Below are positions 54,362 through 64,000 of a DNA stretch of 64,000 bases, one piece after another. The DNA is from Gemmatimonadota bacterium (GTDB taxonomy: Bacteria; Gemmatimonadota; Gemmatimonadetes; Gemmatimonadales; Gemmatimonadaceae), in assembly GCA_023249375.1 (NCBI GenBank), contig JAHFCT010000010.1, positions 1 through 64,000 of the forward strand. The letters are read 5' to 3'. Position 1 is the stretch's first letter, and every line of letters begins with the position of its first letter. Both the position numbers and the translations under genes were made by a program. The notes under the pieces are model-generated. The model worked only from the letters and a program-made list of their open reading frames with translations. It did not search any database and was not told the DNA's origin.

Positions 54362-54840
54362 TCGGGGATGGGGCCGAGCTTCCATGTGACCGTCGCGCGG
54401 GCCACGACGTCGCCGGCGGCGTCAATGACGTCCGAGATGAAATCGTACTCGCCTTCGGGGAGGTCGCGCGCCACGGAGCAGCGGCATTCGGCCACGAGCA
54501 CTCCACGCGCTTTCTTGAAGTACTCGATGCCGATCTTGGTGACGATGCCGCGCATATTGGCGGGGAGCGCGCCGAGCATGGCAAGGCCGCTGGCGAGTTC
54601 GGCGACGTTCATCAGGGCGATGGCGTGCACCGAGCCGAGGTGCTGCCGCAGCGCGCGGCGCTCGGTGATCCGCACGCGCGCGTGACCCGGCTCGAGCACG
54701 AGCACACGCGGTGAGACGGACCCGGAATACGGCACCTGCCATCCGAGCACCTTGCTGAAAAGCCACCCGCCGCCGGGCAGCGCCGAGAGGCGGCGCCAGT
54801 GCGCGAGGATGGCGGTGCCTGGTGATTCGTTGGGTGGCAT
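54358..54840 (-). CDS. DUF4442 hotdog-fold (thioesterase-like) protein
   Basis: The 160-residue product has the hotdog outline of DUF4442: an N-terminal helix (AILAHWRRLSALPGGGWLFS), VPYSGSVSPRVLVLEPGHAR, VRITERRALRQHLGSVHAIA, then LMNVAELASGLAMLGALPAN, and strands with VTKIGIEYFKKARGVLVAEC and VARATVTWKL. These proteins resemble YiiD-C/PaaI-like acyl-CoA thioesterases; the HLGSVHAIA segment with Asn and Glu next to it is the likely active-site helix. It is translated with the nitronate monooxygenase gene. Substrate unknown. Confidence 0.82.
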   Translation of the reverse strand: MPPNESPGTAILAHWRRLSALPGGGWLFSKVLGWQVPYSGSVSPRVLVLEPGHARVRITERRALRQHLGSVHAIALMNVAELASGLAMLGALPANMRGIVTKIGIEYFKKARGVLVAECRCSVARDLPEGEYDFISDVIDAAGDVVARATVTWKLGPIPE

Positions 54841-55012
54841 GCGGTGAAGCTACGCGAGTGCGGTTGGAGACGGCAAATCATCGGTGCGCCAATAGGCGTT
54901 GATCAGTCGACTCCGCGTCAGCGATGGCCGTGAGTTGCCGTTCCTCACCGCTGCGCACGGCTGCCAGAGACCACGTACGCCCCGCCGCAACCTAGATTCC
55001 AATCCCAAGCGA
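54841..55012. other. Divergent intergenic region upstream of oligopeptidase B
   Basis: This part of the 219-base gap has no ORF or RNA gene that I can support. tagatt at 54993-54998 may be a -10 element for the oligopeptidase gene, without a good -35 partner. The sequence between is GC-rich and featureless. Confidence 0.35.
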
Positions 55013-55059
55013 AGTCCTCTTTCCTCGATCCATTCCGCCATCCGTGATTCTCGTGCCCC
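55013..55059 (+). repeat. Partly heptad-phased pyrimidine leader of oligopeptidase B
   Basis: Read from 55013 the units are agtcctc, tttcctc, gatccat, tccgcca, tccgtga and ttctcgt, followed by gcccc and ATG 55060. The first three have TC at positions 3-4. gatccat also occurs in the leucine dehydrogenase leader. The phasing weakens toward the gene, so this is the least certain member of the leader group. Confidence 0.4.
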
Positions 55060-57102
<2,043 letters not shown>

Positions 57103-57196
57103 GGGGGCGCCGGCCTCCGGCGGTTCACGCGCCGCCCGAGCGCGCCGCGCCAAATCGGGTCGCTCGCGGGGCTTCAGCTTGCGCCTGCACCTGCCG

Positions 57197-59368
57197 ATGC
57201 TCCATTCGATGACTCTCCACCGCCTCGCATCGCACGCCATCGTGCTCGGCGCCGCACTCGCCGTGTGCGGCGCGGCCGCGGCTGCCCAGGATCGCTTCAC
57301 GCTCGGCGCGCCGTCGCAGACCGTCGCCGAGGTGCAGGGACGGCCGCCGATGGTCGAGCGGCTGCGATCGCAAGGCTACGAGGTGTGGCACTTCGGCGAG
57401 AACTGGGTGCGCATCAGCTACGAGTCCGATCGCGTGATCGGCTGGTGGAACGCCGACGGGGGGCTCAAGACCGAGATGCGCGCTGGCCCGGACATTTCGC
57501 GTGCCGCGTCTTTCACGGTCGGATCCAGCGGTGACGATCTCGTGCGCCTGCAGGGGACGCCGCGCGGCATCATGCCCTATCCCGAGAGTGGCATCGCGCT
57601 CTGGCGCTACGGAAACTCCACCGTGCGCGTCGCGCTGACCGACGGGCGCGTCGTCTCGTGGGATGACCCCGGGCGCATCCTGCGGGTCCGCTGCGCGTCG
57701 TTCGAGGATTACGCGTGCGCTCCGGTCGATGCGGCGAGCGGCCGCAGCGGATCGGTCGCGTCGGCGCCGGGCAACGCGTCAGCCTCGCCGTCCCGTCCCG
57801 GTGCCCCGCCGCAGCTCGAGGCCGCGGTGCGTTTCGAGGACGAAGGGGCCGACGGTGTGCTCGATGGCGACGAGCGAGCGGAAGTGCGCGTGACCGTGCG
57901 CAACCGCGGGCGCGGCACGGCGCACGCGCTCTCGCTCGTGCTTTCGACGCCCGATGCGCGCGGCGTCGAGTTCGGCAGCGGGGCGCGCGTCGATTCCTTG
58001 GCACCGGGTGAATCCGCCACGCTGCGTGTGCGGCTCGCAGCGCCCTCGTCGCTGCGCGACGGCAAGCTGCTGATCGACGTGCGGCTGCGTGAGGGCAATG
58101 GCTTTGACCTGGACCCGTCGCCGCGCCTCGAGGTCTCGACGCGTGCCTTCCGGCCGCCGCGCTTCGTGCTCGACGGCGTCGTCGTGAGCGACCAGAGCGG
58201 CGATGGACGCATCGCGCCGCGCGAGATTGTCGAGCTGCGGGTGCGCGTGGCGAACCGCGGGGCGGGAGAGGCGCGCGACGTGCGCGCCTCGCTGCGTCTC
58301 GGGCCCGAGGTCTTCCTCACGCCCGACTCGCCCAAGAACGCCGCCTTCGGCGTGATGCGTCCCGGCGACGTGCGCGATCTCGTCTTCAGCGCCTTCACCA
58401 ACAGCCGCGCGCACGACATGCCGATCGGCATCGAACTGCACGAGGCGCGCGCCCGCTTCGATACGACTATCGCCCTGCCGCTGGCGCTCGATCGTCCCAT
58501 CGCATCAACGCAGGTGATCGTCGAGCGCACGCGCCCAGCGGGCACTCCGCCGCCGCCGCCGCTCGTGGTCGATGTCGATACCGGCATCCCGAGGGCCAAG
58601 GCACGCGGCGCCAACGCGGTGGCCATCGTCCTCGGCGTGGAGCGCTATGACCGCCTTCCCGAGGTGAGCTTCGCGGCGCGTGATGCATCGACGTTTCGCG
58701 AATACGCCGTGCGAACGTTCGGCGTGCGCGATGACCCCGAGCATCTCTACTACGGCCTCGACGGCGATGTCTCGGGTACGGCGCTGCGCAAGCTCTTCGC
58801 CGCCGACGGCTGGCTCGCGCGGCGCGTGTCGCCGGAAACCGATGTCATCGTCTACTGGGCGGGCCACGGCGCACCGGATCTCAAGACGCGCGCGCCGTTC
58901 CTGCTTCCGGCGGATGCGGATGCCAACTATCCGGTGCAGACGGGCTACGCCCTGCGCGAACTCTACGAGCGCCTCGCCGCCCTGAACGCGCGCAGTGTCA
59001 CCGTCTTTCTCGACGCCTGCTTCAGCGGCTGGACGCGCGACGCCGGGCAGCTGCTGGCCGGGGCGCGCGACGTCGCGGTCAGCGTGGAGAACCCGGTGCT
59101 CACCAACGACCGCATGGCCGTCTTCGCCGCCTCGGCCGGCAATCAGGTGTCGAGTGCGTGGCCGGCGATGCGCCACGGACTCTTCACGTATTTCCTGCTG
59201 AAGGGCCTGCGTGGCGCCGCGGAGAGTGATGGCGCGCCGGGCGTCAGCATCGGCGAACTCGACGCCTATCTGCGCCGCGAAGTGCCGGTGCAGGCGGGCC
59301 GCCTCGATCGCGAGCAGCGCCCGCAGCTCACCTCGGTCAAGACTGACCGCGTGCTGGTCACGCCGTAG
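57197..59368 (+). CDS. Exported metacaspase (caspase-like peptidase) with CARDB-like repeats
   Basis: The 723-residue product from ATG 57197 (ATG 57209 is also possible) has a signal peptide ending GAAAAAQ. Residues 30-170 contain two copies of a 60-residue module (FTLGAPSQTVAEVQGRPPMV with VWHFGENWVRISY; FTVGSSGDDLVRLQGTPRGI with LWRYGNSTVRVAL). Two CARDB-like beta domains follow (FEDEGADGVLDGDERAEVRV and VSDQSGDGRIAPREIVELRV). The C-terminal peptidase C14 domain starts at GANAVAIVLGVERYDRLPEV; the catalytic dyad is His557 in YWAGHGAPD and Cys608 in VFLDACFSGWTRDAG. It should act in the periplasm, probably after Arg or Lys by family analogy. It heads a four-gene cluster that ends in a sensor kinase. 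Confidence 0.87.
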   Translation: MLHSMTLHRLASHAIVLGAALAVCGAAAAAQDRFTLGAPSQTVAEVQGRPPMVERLRSQGYEVWHFGENWVRISYESDRVIGWWNADGGLKTEMRAGPDISRAASFTVGSSGDDLVRLQGTPRGIMPYPESGIALWRYGNSTVRVALTDGRVVSWDDPGRILRVRCASFEDYACAPVDAASGRSGSVASAPGNASASPSRPGAPPQLEAAVRFEDEGADGVLDGDERAEVRVTVRNRGRGTAHALSLVLSTPDARGVEFGSGARVDSLAPGESATLRVRLAAPSSLRDGKLLIDVRLREGNGFDLDPSPRLEVSTRAFRPPRFVLDGVVVSDQSGDGRIAPREIVELRVRVANRGAGEARDVRASLRLGPEVFLTPDSPKNAAFGVMRPGDVRDLVFSAFTNSRAHDMPIGIELHEARARFDTTIALPLALDRPIASTQVIVERTRPAGTPPPPPLVVDVDTGIPRAKARGANAVAIVLGVERYDRLPEVSFAARDASTFREYAVRTFGVRDDPEHLYYGLDGDVSGTALRKLFAADGWLARRVSPETDVIVYWAGHGAPDLKTRAPFLLPADADANYPVQTGYALRELYERLAALNARSVTVFLDACFSGWTRDAGQLLAGARDVAVSVENPVLTNDRMAVFAASAGNQVSSAWPAMRHGLFTYFLLKGLRGAAESDGAPGVSIGELDAYLRREVPVQAGRLDREQRPQLTSVKTDRVLVTP

Positions 59369-59439
59369 GGCGCCACTCAAGTTCGTCGGTCCTCCTGCCG
59401 ATACTCATTACCAGAAGCTCCGTTCACCAAACCTGAGCC

Positions 59440-60366
59440 TTGCGCATCACGCACTTCGTCCGCCGCGCGTTTCCGCTGCTGGCCCTCGCCGCCGCCTCCG
59501 CGGCGCTTTCGGCGCAGGCGGCCGACGTCCAGTCGGTGGTCATCGCGCAGCGTGTCCGGCTCGAGGGGTCGATGACACGCCAGCAGGCCGAGCGTGCCGC
59601 GGTGGAGAACGCGATGGCCGAAGCGGTGCGTCGTGTTGCCGGCGTGCGCGTGTCGGGTTCGGAGCTGCTTGTTTCCAGCGACTCGGCGGGAGTCATCGGG
59701 TCGCGCTATTTCGCGAGCGTGCGTCTCGACGCCGAAGGCCACGTCGTGGGCTGGTCGATCGAACGCGGCCGCTGGATAACGGAGAAGCGGAGCCGACGGG
59801 AGAGTGACCTCGTGTACGACGCCACGGTTCGCGTCCTCGTCGCGCGCGACGCGGGACGCCCCGATGAGGGATTCCGCCTCGCCATCCGCGATGGCGGCGC
59901 CGGTCGGCTGCTCGTGAAGGGCTCGGCGCTGGCCGCCAATGACGAAGTCGTGCTCGCCCTCAGTTCGACGCGCGACGCACACCTCACCGTCGTCGCGATG
60001 TCGGGCGATTCGGTCAGCCGCCTGCTCCCTAATCAGGTGCTGCGCGAAGCGCACCTTTCGGCGGGAGCGGAGACCGAGTGGCCGTCGGCCGAGTGGCGCG
60101 AGCGCGGACTGCATTTCCGCGTCTCGCTGCCGACCGGCGTGCAGGCACGCACCGAGGTGGTGGCCGCCATCGCGACGCTTGACGCGGTGACGTGGGCGCG
60201 CAGCGATGGCGCACCGATTTCGCTCGCCGAGTTCAACCGCTGGCTGGTCGCCATTCCCGCGGCGCGCCGCGCCGTGGCCCAGCGGACGGTGATGCTGGAG
60301 CGCGAGGCGGTCGACACTCAGGGTCAGATGGCTGGCGGAAGCATGCGGACGCCAGGCCGCAGATAA
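59440..60366 (+). CDS. Exported DUF4384-type protein
   Basis: The 308-residue product starts at TTG 59440 and has a signal peptide (FPLLALAAASAALSAQAADV). Residues 25-125 look like the FlgT-N/LPP20-related domain (RVRLEGSMTRQQAERAAVEN, AMAEAVRRVAGVRVSGSEL, GWSIERGRWITEKRS). Residues 145-265 resemble DUF4384: FRLAIRDGGAGRLLVKGSAL, ALSSTRDAHLTVVAMSGDSV, SRLLPNQVLREAHLSAG and LPTGVQARTEVVAAIATLD. DUF4384 proteins are secreted and are often encoded with caspase-like or kinase genes. It follows the metacaspase by 71 bases and precedes the LPP20-like gene by 81. Confidence 0.75.
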   Translation: MRITHFVRRAFPLLALAAASAALSAQAADVQSVVIAQRVRLEGSMTRQQAERAAVENAMAEAVRRVAGVRVSGSELLVSSDSAGVIGSRYFASVRLDAEGHVVGWSIERGRWITEKRSRRESDLVYDATVRVLVARDAGRPDEGFRLAIRDGGAGRLLVKGSALAANDEVVLALSSTRDAHLTVVAMSGDSVSRLLPNQVLREAHLSAGAETEWPSAEWRERGLHFRVSLPTGVQARTEVVAAIATLDAVTWARSDGAPISLAEFNRWLVAIPAARRAVAQRTVMLEREAVDTQGQMAGGSMRTPGRR

Positions 60367-60447
60367 CGTTGGCGATCCGCCGCACACCGCACTGGTGAAC
60401 GGCGGAGTTTGGTGATGTCACCACGGCTACATTCGAGGATGCTGATC

Positions 60448-61032
60448 ATGAACACGAGAATCACACGCGCCGCGATCATGCTCGCCGCACTGCTGGCGAC
60501 GGCCTGTCACCACGGCGCACCCGCAGAAGCCGGCGCGTCCAAGGCGACGCTCAAGGCCATGCCCAAATGGTTCAGCAAGCCGCCCAAGGACGACAAATAC
60601 CTGTACGCCCCGGCGACCGCGACGTCCAAGGACGTGCAAATCGCGCTGAACAAGGCCGAGGCCGAAGGACGCCTGCAGCTCGGACAGCAGCTCGAGGTGA
60701 AGTACAGCGCACTGACGCGCCGCTTCGCCGAAGAGACCGGCGAAGGCGCCGGCGCCCAGCTGCTGCAGGAGTACGAGCAGACGTACAAGGCCGTCGTCAG
60801 CCAGGTGCTCGTCGGCACCAAGCCCAAGGACACCAAGTTCCAGATAGACGACGGCGTCTATCGCGCGTGGGTGCTGATGGAGCTGCCGATCGGCGCCGCC
60901 TCCGAGCGGCTGCTCAAGCAGATCCAGGCCCAGGAGCAGATGTACGCGCGCTTCCGCGCGAGCCAGGCGTTCAAGGAACTCAACGCCGAGGTGGAGAAGT
61001 ACGAGCAGTGGAAATCGGGGCAGAAGCCGTAG
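60448..61032 (+). CDS. LPP20-like lipoprotein
   Basis: The chosen ATG 60448 has gagga nine bases upstream; upstream in-frame ATGs at 60439 and 60409 are less likely. The 194-residue product has lipobox LLATAC (Cys20). The mature protein has PKWFSKPPKDDKYLYAPATA, TSKDVQIALNKAEAEGRLQL, GQQLEVKYSALTRRFAEETG and VYRAWVLMELPIGAASERLL, a pattern seen in the LPP20 lipoprotein family (Helicobacter Lpp20 and relatives of FlgT-N). The C-terminal half is helical (LKQIQAQEQMYARFRASQAF). It probably sits in the outer membrane. The stop overlaps the start of the kinase gene by one base. Confidence 0.83.
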   Translation: MNTRITRAAIMLAALLATACHHGAPAEAGASKATLKAMPKWFSKPPKDDKYLYAPATATSKDVQIALNKAEAEGRLQLGQQLEVKYSALTRRFAEETGEGAGAQLLQEYEQTYKAVVSQVLVGTKPKDTKFQIDDGVYRAWVLMELPIGAASERLLKQIQAQEQMYARFRASQAFKELNAEVEKYEQWKSGQKP

Positions 61033-63110
61033 TGAGGCGTCGCGATGGCGAAACCGACACGGGCGCAGCGCGACTGACCATTCGTCGCATCGCCGGTGAA
61101 GCGTACCCGCGCTGGGTGCGCGCCGGCGCCGCCGTCGGGCTGATCGGGTACGCCATCTCCTCGACGGCAACGATTGTGCAGGAGGGCAGGGCAGCGTTCC
61201 CCGACATCTTGTCGGAGGTCCTCGCCGCGACTGTCATCGGCCTTGCATACGCCTTCTCACTCCGGCAGCCGGCGCGCGCGGCTGCCGCGGTGTTAGTGGC
61301 GGTATGCGCCGAATTGATGTTCGGTTTCTACATGGCGGATCGCGTCTACGCGAACGGGATGCTCGTCACGCCGCTCCTCGTCGTTGCCGCTGGCATCATG
61401 CTGGGAGAGGTCGCCGCCTTTTTCGTGGCGTTCGCCGCGTCCGCGCTCGCGCCGGCACTCATCTCGTTCGGTCTCGCCAAGCACGCCGTGCCGGGGATTC
61501 TGGCGCAGGGCGCGGAGCGCTACTACATCATCCACGCGGTCGCGCTCTTCGGCACGTGGGTGCTGGTGACCGCCGGCCTGCGCGCATTCACGCGGGCCTT
61601 CGCCACGTCGCAGGCCAGCGAGCGCCGCGCCGCGGACACGGTGCGCATGGCACCGGACGGCATCGTCGTCGTCGACGCCAATGGCCAGGTGGATGGCATC
61701 AACCCCGCGGCGGAACGCATCCTTGGCGTCAGCGCCGAGCAGTGGCTGCATCGCTCGGTCGGCGCGCTGCTCGAGGCGGCCGGTGCGGATGAGGATGCGC
61801 TGCGTGTGCTTCGCCCGGGCCGCGCCTCCGTTCTCCCGCTCGCCGTTGCGCTCAAGCAGGCTGGCCGCGGCGCGATTCATGTGGAACTGACGTCGCAGGT
61901 GATGCAGAGCGGCGGCGAGCAGTGGATGCTGCGCGATGTCAGCGAGCGCGTGCGCGAAGAGGGCACGCGCCGCTCGATGGAGCTGCACCTCGCGCACGTG
62001 CAGCGCATGGAGGCCGTCGGGCAGCTGGCCGGCGGCATCGCGCACGACTTCAACAACCTGCTCACCGCCATCGGGGCCTCGGCCGAGATGCTGCGCGACG
62101 AGACGGCCAAGGACGCCGATCGCACGCTGATCGATGAGATCATCGCCGCGCAGGAGCGCGGACGCACGCTCACGCGGCAGCTGCTGTCGTTCGCACGCCG
62201 CGACCTCGCCCAGCCGCGCGTCTTCGACCTCGCGGCCCAGGTGCGCGAGATGGAGCGGCTGGTGGTGCGCGTCGCCGGTGAGCGCGTGCGCTTCTCGTTC
62301 GCGTTTGACGCGAACTGCCGCGTGCGCGCCGACGTCGGCCAGGTCGAGCAGGCGCTCGTCAATCTCGTGAGCAACGCGCGAGACGCCATGCCCGAGGGCG
62401 GCGCGTGCCGCATCAGCGTCAAGCGCGAGAGCCGCGCCGACGGCTCGTGCTGGGTGGCGCTCTCCGTGAGCGACACTGGCGTTGGCATGGACGAGACGAC
62501 CAGACGGCATGCGTTCGAACCCTTCTTCACCACCAAGCCGCGCGGCAAGGGCACCGGGCTGGGACTTGCCTCCGTGCACGGCATCGTCGCGGCCAATGGC
62601 GGGCGCTCCGTCATTGAGTCGGTGCCTGGTCTTGGCACGACGGTGACGCTTGAGTTTCCCGCGGTCGACGCGCCCCTCGACGTCGTGATGCCGCCCGACG
62701 AAGGCGGCAGTCGGCCGCGCACCGAGGGTTCGGTGCTCGTCGCCGAGGACGATGCCGCCATCCGGTCGGCGGTCAGTCGCATTCTCACCCGCGCCGGATA
62801 CGAGGTCGTGGTGGCATGCGATGGTCTCGAGGCCGCGCATCTCGCCGAGAAACGCGACGCGCCCTTTGATCTCGTGCTCACGGACGTCATCATGCCGTCC
62901 GCCACCGGGCCCCAGCTCGTCGCGCGTTTGCGCCGGCGATGGCCGCATCAGGTCGCGCTCTTCATGAGCGGCTATCCCGAGGACGCGCTCGCCGACGTGC
63001 CCAACTTTTCCGTCGAGCGCGACTTCCTCGCCAAGCCATTCAAGCCCGCCGAACTTGAGCGGCGCGTGGCTGAGGCGCTGACCGGCGCGCGCACAAGCGC
63101 AGTGCTGTAG
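61032..63110 (+). CDS. Membrane hybrid histidine kinase with PAS and receiver domain
   Basis: The 692-residue product starts at GTG 61032, sharing one base with the LPP20 stop (TAGTG). About six hydrophobic helices lie in residues 25-190 (VRAGAAVGLIGYAISSTA, VLAATVIGLAYAFSL, VLVAVCAELMFGFYMA, LLVVAAGIMLGEVAAFFVAF and others) without a large periplasmic loop. A PAS domain follows (MAPDGIVVVDANGQVDGINP). The kinase core has His338 in GGIAHDFNNLLTAIGAS, then VNLVSNARDAMPEGG, SDTGVGMDE and KGTGLGLASVHGIVAANGG. The C-terminal receiver carries Asp618 in LVLTDVIMPSATGP and FLAKPFKP. It is tied to the metacaspase, DUF4384 and LPP20 genes by spacing and orientation and may sense envelope state. No output regulator is adjacent. 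Confidence 0.9.
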   Translation: MRRRDGETDTGAARLTIRRIAGEAYPRWVRAGAAVGLIGYAISSTATIVQEGRAAFPDILSEVLAATVIGLAYAFSLRQPARAAAAVLVAVCAELMFGFYMADRVYANGMLVTPLLVVAAGIMLGEVAAFFVAFAASALAPALISFGLAKHAVPGILAQGAERYYIIHAVALFGTWVLVTAGLRAFTRAFATSQASERRAADTVRMAPDGIVVVDANGQVDGINPAAERILGVSAEQWLHRSVGALLEAAGADEDALRVLRPGRASVLPLAVALKQAGRGAIHVELTSQVMQSGGEQWMLRDVSERVREEGTRRSMELHLAHVQRMEAVGQLAGGIAHDFNNLLTAIGASAEMLRDETAKDADRTLIDEIIAAQERGRTLTRQLLSFARRDLAQPRVFDLAAQVREMERLVVRVAGERVRFSFAFDANCRVRADVGQVEQALVNLVSNARDAMPEGGACRISVKRESRADGSCWVALSVSDTGVGMDETTRRHAFEPFFTTKPRGKGTGLGLASVHGIVAANGGRSVIESVPGLGTTVTLEFPAVDAPLDVVMPPDEGGSRPRTEGSVLVAEDDAAIRSAVSRILTRAGYEVVVACDGLEAAHLAEKRDAPFDLVLTDVIMPSATGPQLVARLRRRWPHQVALFMSGYPEDALADVPNFSVERDFLAKPFKPAELERRVAEALTGARTSAVL

Positions 63111-63140
63111 CCGCTGCAGGCGGCAGGTTGGCTTCGGCGC

Positions 63141-64000
63141 CTAGCCCAGTGTTGCCACGTACTCCGGCGACCGCCGCGCCTGCGTCGCCTGTTCAAACGC
63201 AAACGCAAGCGCAATCAGCGTCCCTTCGCTCCACGCGCGGCCAATGAAGCTGAGCCCCACGGGCAGCCGGTGCACCGTCCCCATCGGCACGGTGATGCTG
63301 GGGTAGCCCGCCACCGACGCGTACGTCGTGTCACCGCCGGTGAAGTGGTCGCCGTTGAGCAGATCGGTGGTCCACGCCGGCTGATTGGACGGCAGAATGA
63401 TGGCATCGAGCCGATGCTTCGTCATCACGGCGTCGATGCCCTGCGTGCGCGTGAGGCGCAAACAGGCCGCGCGCGCCTCCAGGTATTTCTTGGCCGTGAG
63501 CGGCCCGGATTTCTGCGAGCGAATGAAGATCTCCTGGCCGAACCACGGCATCTCGCGTTCCTTCGCGCCCTCGTTCCAGGCGATCAACTCGGCGAGCGAC
63601 TTCACGGCTACGCTCGCACCACGCGACGCGAGGTACGCGTTGAGCCCTGACTTGAACTCGAAGTCGAGGACCGTCGTTTCCGCGGCGCCAAGACTCGCGG
63701 GCGTGGGCAGACTCGCCGGATCGATGATCACCGCGCCGGCATCCTTCATCGCGGCAATTGCCTCGTCGAGGGCGCGGTCGACGTCGGGATTGAATCCAGC
63801 CTGTGCGCGCGCCACGCCGACGCGCGCGCCGCGCAGCCCCGATGCCTTGAGAAACGCGGTGTAATCGGCGGTGGCGTGCGCGGCGCTGCCCTGTGTCGCC
63901 GCGTCGCGGGCGTCCACGCCCGTCAGCGCGCCAAGCATCGCGGCGGCGTCGGCCACGGAGCGAGCCATGGGCCCGGCCGTGTCCTGCGACGCCGAGATGG
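63141..64000 (-). CDS. Amidase (N-terminal part outside window)
   Basis: The gene enters from the right edge and ends at 63141; the visible 286 residues are the C-terminal part of an amidase-signature enzyme. The edge sequence ISASQDTAGPMARSVADAAA matches the amidase core right after the active-site serine region (T-A-G-P-M-A-R). Further on are LRGARVGVARAQAGFNPDVD, LDAIILPSNQPAWTTDLL, SVAGYPSITVPMG and RLPVGLSFIGRAWSEGTLIA. This C-terminal pattern is that of GatA-related amidases that are not part of the tRNA amidotransferase. Ser, cis-Ser and Lys of the triad lie outside the window. The convergent kinase gene ends 30 bases away. Confidence 0.88.
   Translation of the reverse strand, partial: ISASQDTAGPMARSVADAAAMLGALTGVDARDAATQGSAAHATADYTAFLKASGLRGARVGVARAQAGFNPDVDRALDEAIAAMKDAGAVIIDPASLPTPASLGAAETTVLDFEFKSGLNAYLASRGASVAVKSLAELIAWNEGAKEREMPWFGQEIFIRSQKSGPLTAKKYLEARAACLRLTRTQGIDAVMTKHRLDAIILPSNQPAWTTDLLNGDHFTGGDTTYASVAGYPSITVPMGTVHRLPVGLSFIGRAWSEGTLIALAFAFEQATQARRSPEYVATLG

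Overview
The window is a high-GC (roughly two-thirds G+C) bacterial chromosome segment from a diderm: it has a TonB-dependent receptor, several lipoproteins with lipobox cysteines, an LpoB-like cell-wall factor and heptose phosphatase GmhB. Gene content and style (dense four-base overlaps, many GTG starts, few Shine-Dalgarno sequences, pyrimidine-rich repeat leaders) suggest a Gemmatimonadota-type organism; this is inference, as no rRNA or taxonomic marker was compared. I see no insertion sequence, prophage, integrase or CRISPR array. It reads as stable chromosome.

Layout. 1-9.8 kb, minus strand: the start of a DUF2723 membrane protein, purH, purN, gmhB, selA, an Ig-like lipoprotein and valS; valS to gmhB is coupled by ATGA overlaps. 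9.9-13.3 kb, plus: a 51-residue membrane protein, thrS and two small exported proteins. 13.3-17.6 kb: an operon of thiolase, CPBP protease, 3-hydroxyacyl-CoA dehydrogenase and acyl-CoA dehydrogenase. 17.9-28.1 kb: leucine dehydrogenase, rpiB, glyA, a Minf_1886-type protein, nnr, a beta-propeller lipoprotein, thiL, plsC, eno, an FtsB/DivIC-like protein and initiator tRNA-Met. 28.2-31.7 kb: two membrane-anchored unknowns, a second CAT-anticodon tRNA, an SDR-DUF2867 protein and a cytochrome c.

31.7-46.8 kb is a signalling region. Three large hybrid histidine kinases (only the third has an Hpt domain) surround a thiamin-riboswitch-controlled TonB receptor, an FKBP isomerase lipoprotein and a MarR regulator. 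They are followed by a HEAT-like unknown and a MshEN-domain protein without an ATPase. 46.8-54.8 kb holds a penicillin acylase family hydrolase with an AIM24-family protein, an LpoB/TPR/large lipoprotein trio, and a nitronate monooxygenase with a hotdog protein. 55.1-63.1 kb holds oligopeptidase B and then an envelope cluster: exported metacaspase, DUF4384-type protein, LPP20-like lipoprotein and a fourth hybrid kinase. The window ends inside an amidase gene.

The least explained signals are non-coding. Leaders of purH and eno share a 29-base element and the same 6/7-base phasing of TC dinucleotides. A 15-unit heptamer array ends seven bases before the thiolase start, and shorter heptad-phased leaders precede leucine dehydrogenase, thrS and oligopeptidase B. 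A 30-base inverted repeat fed by a 26-base tandem repeat lies between eno and ftsB. A complete TPP riboswitch plus intrinsic terminator precedes the TonB receptor. The best candidate for an undescribed protein system is the exported metacaspase/DUF4384/LPP20/kinase cluster.
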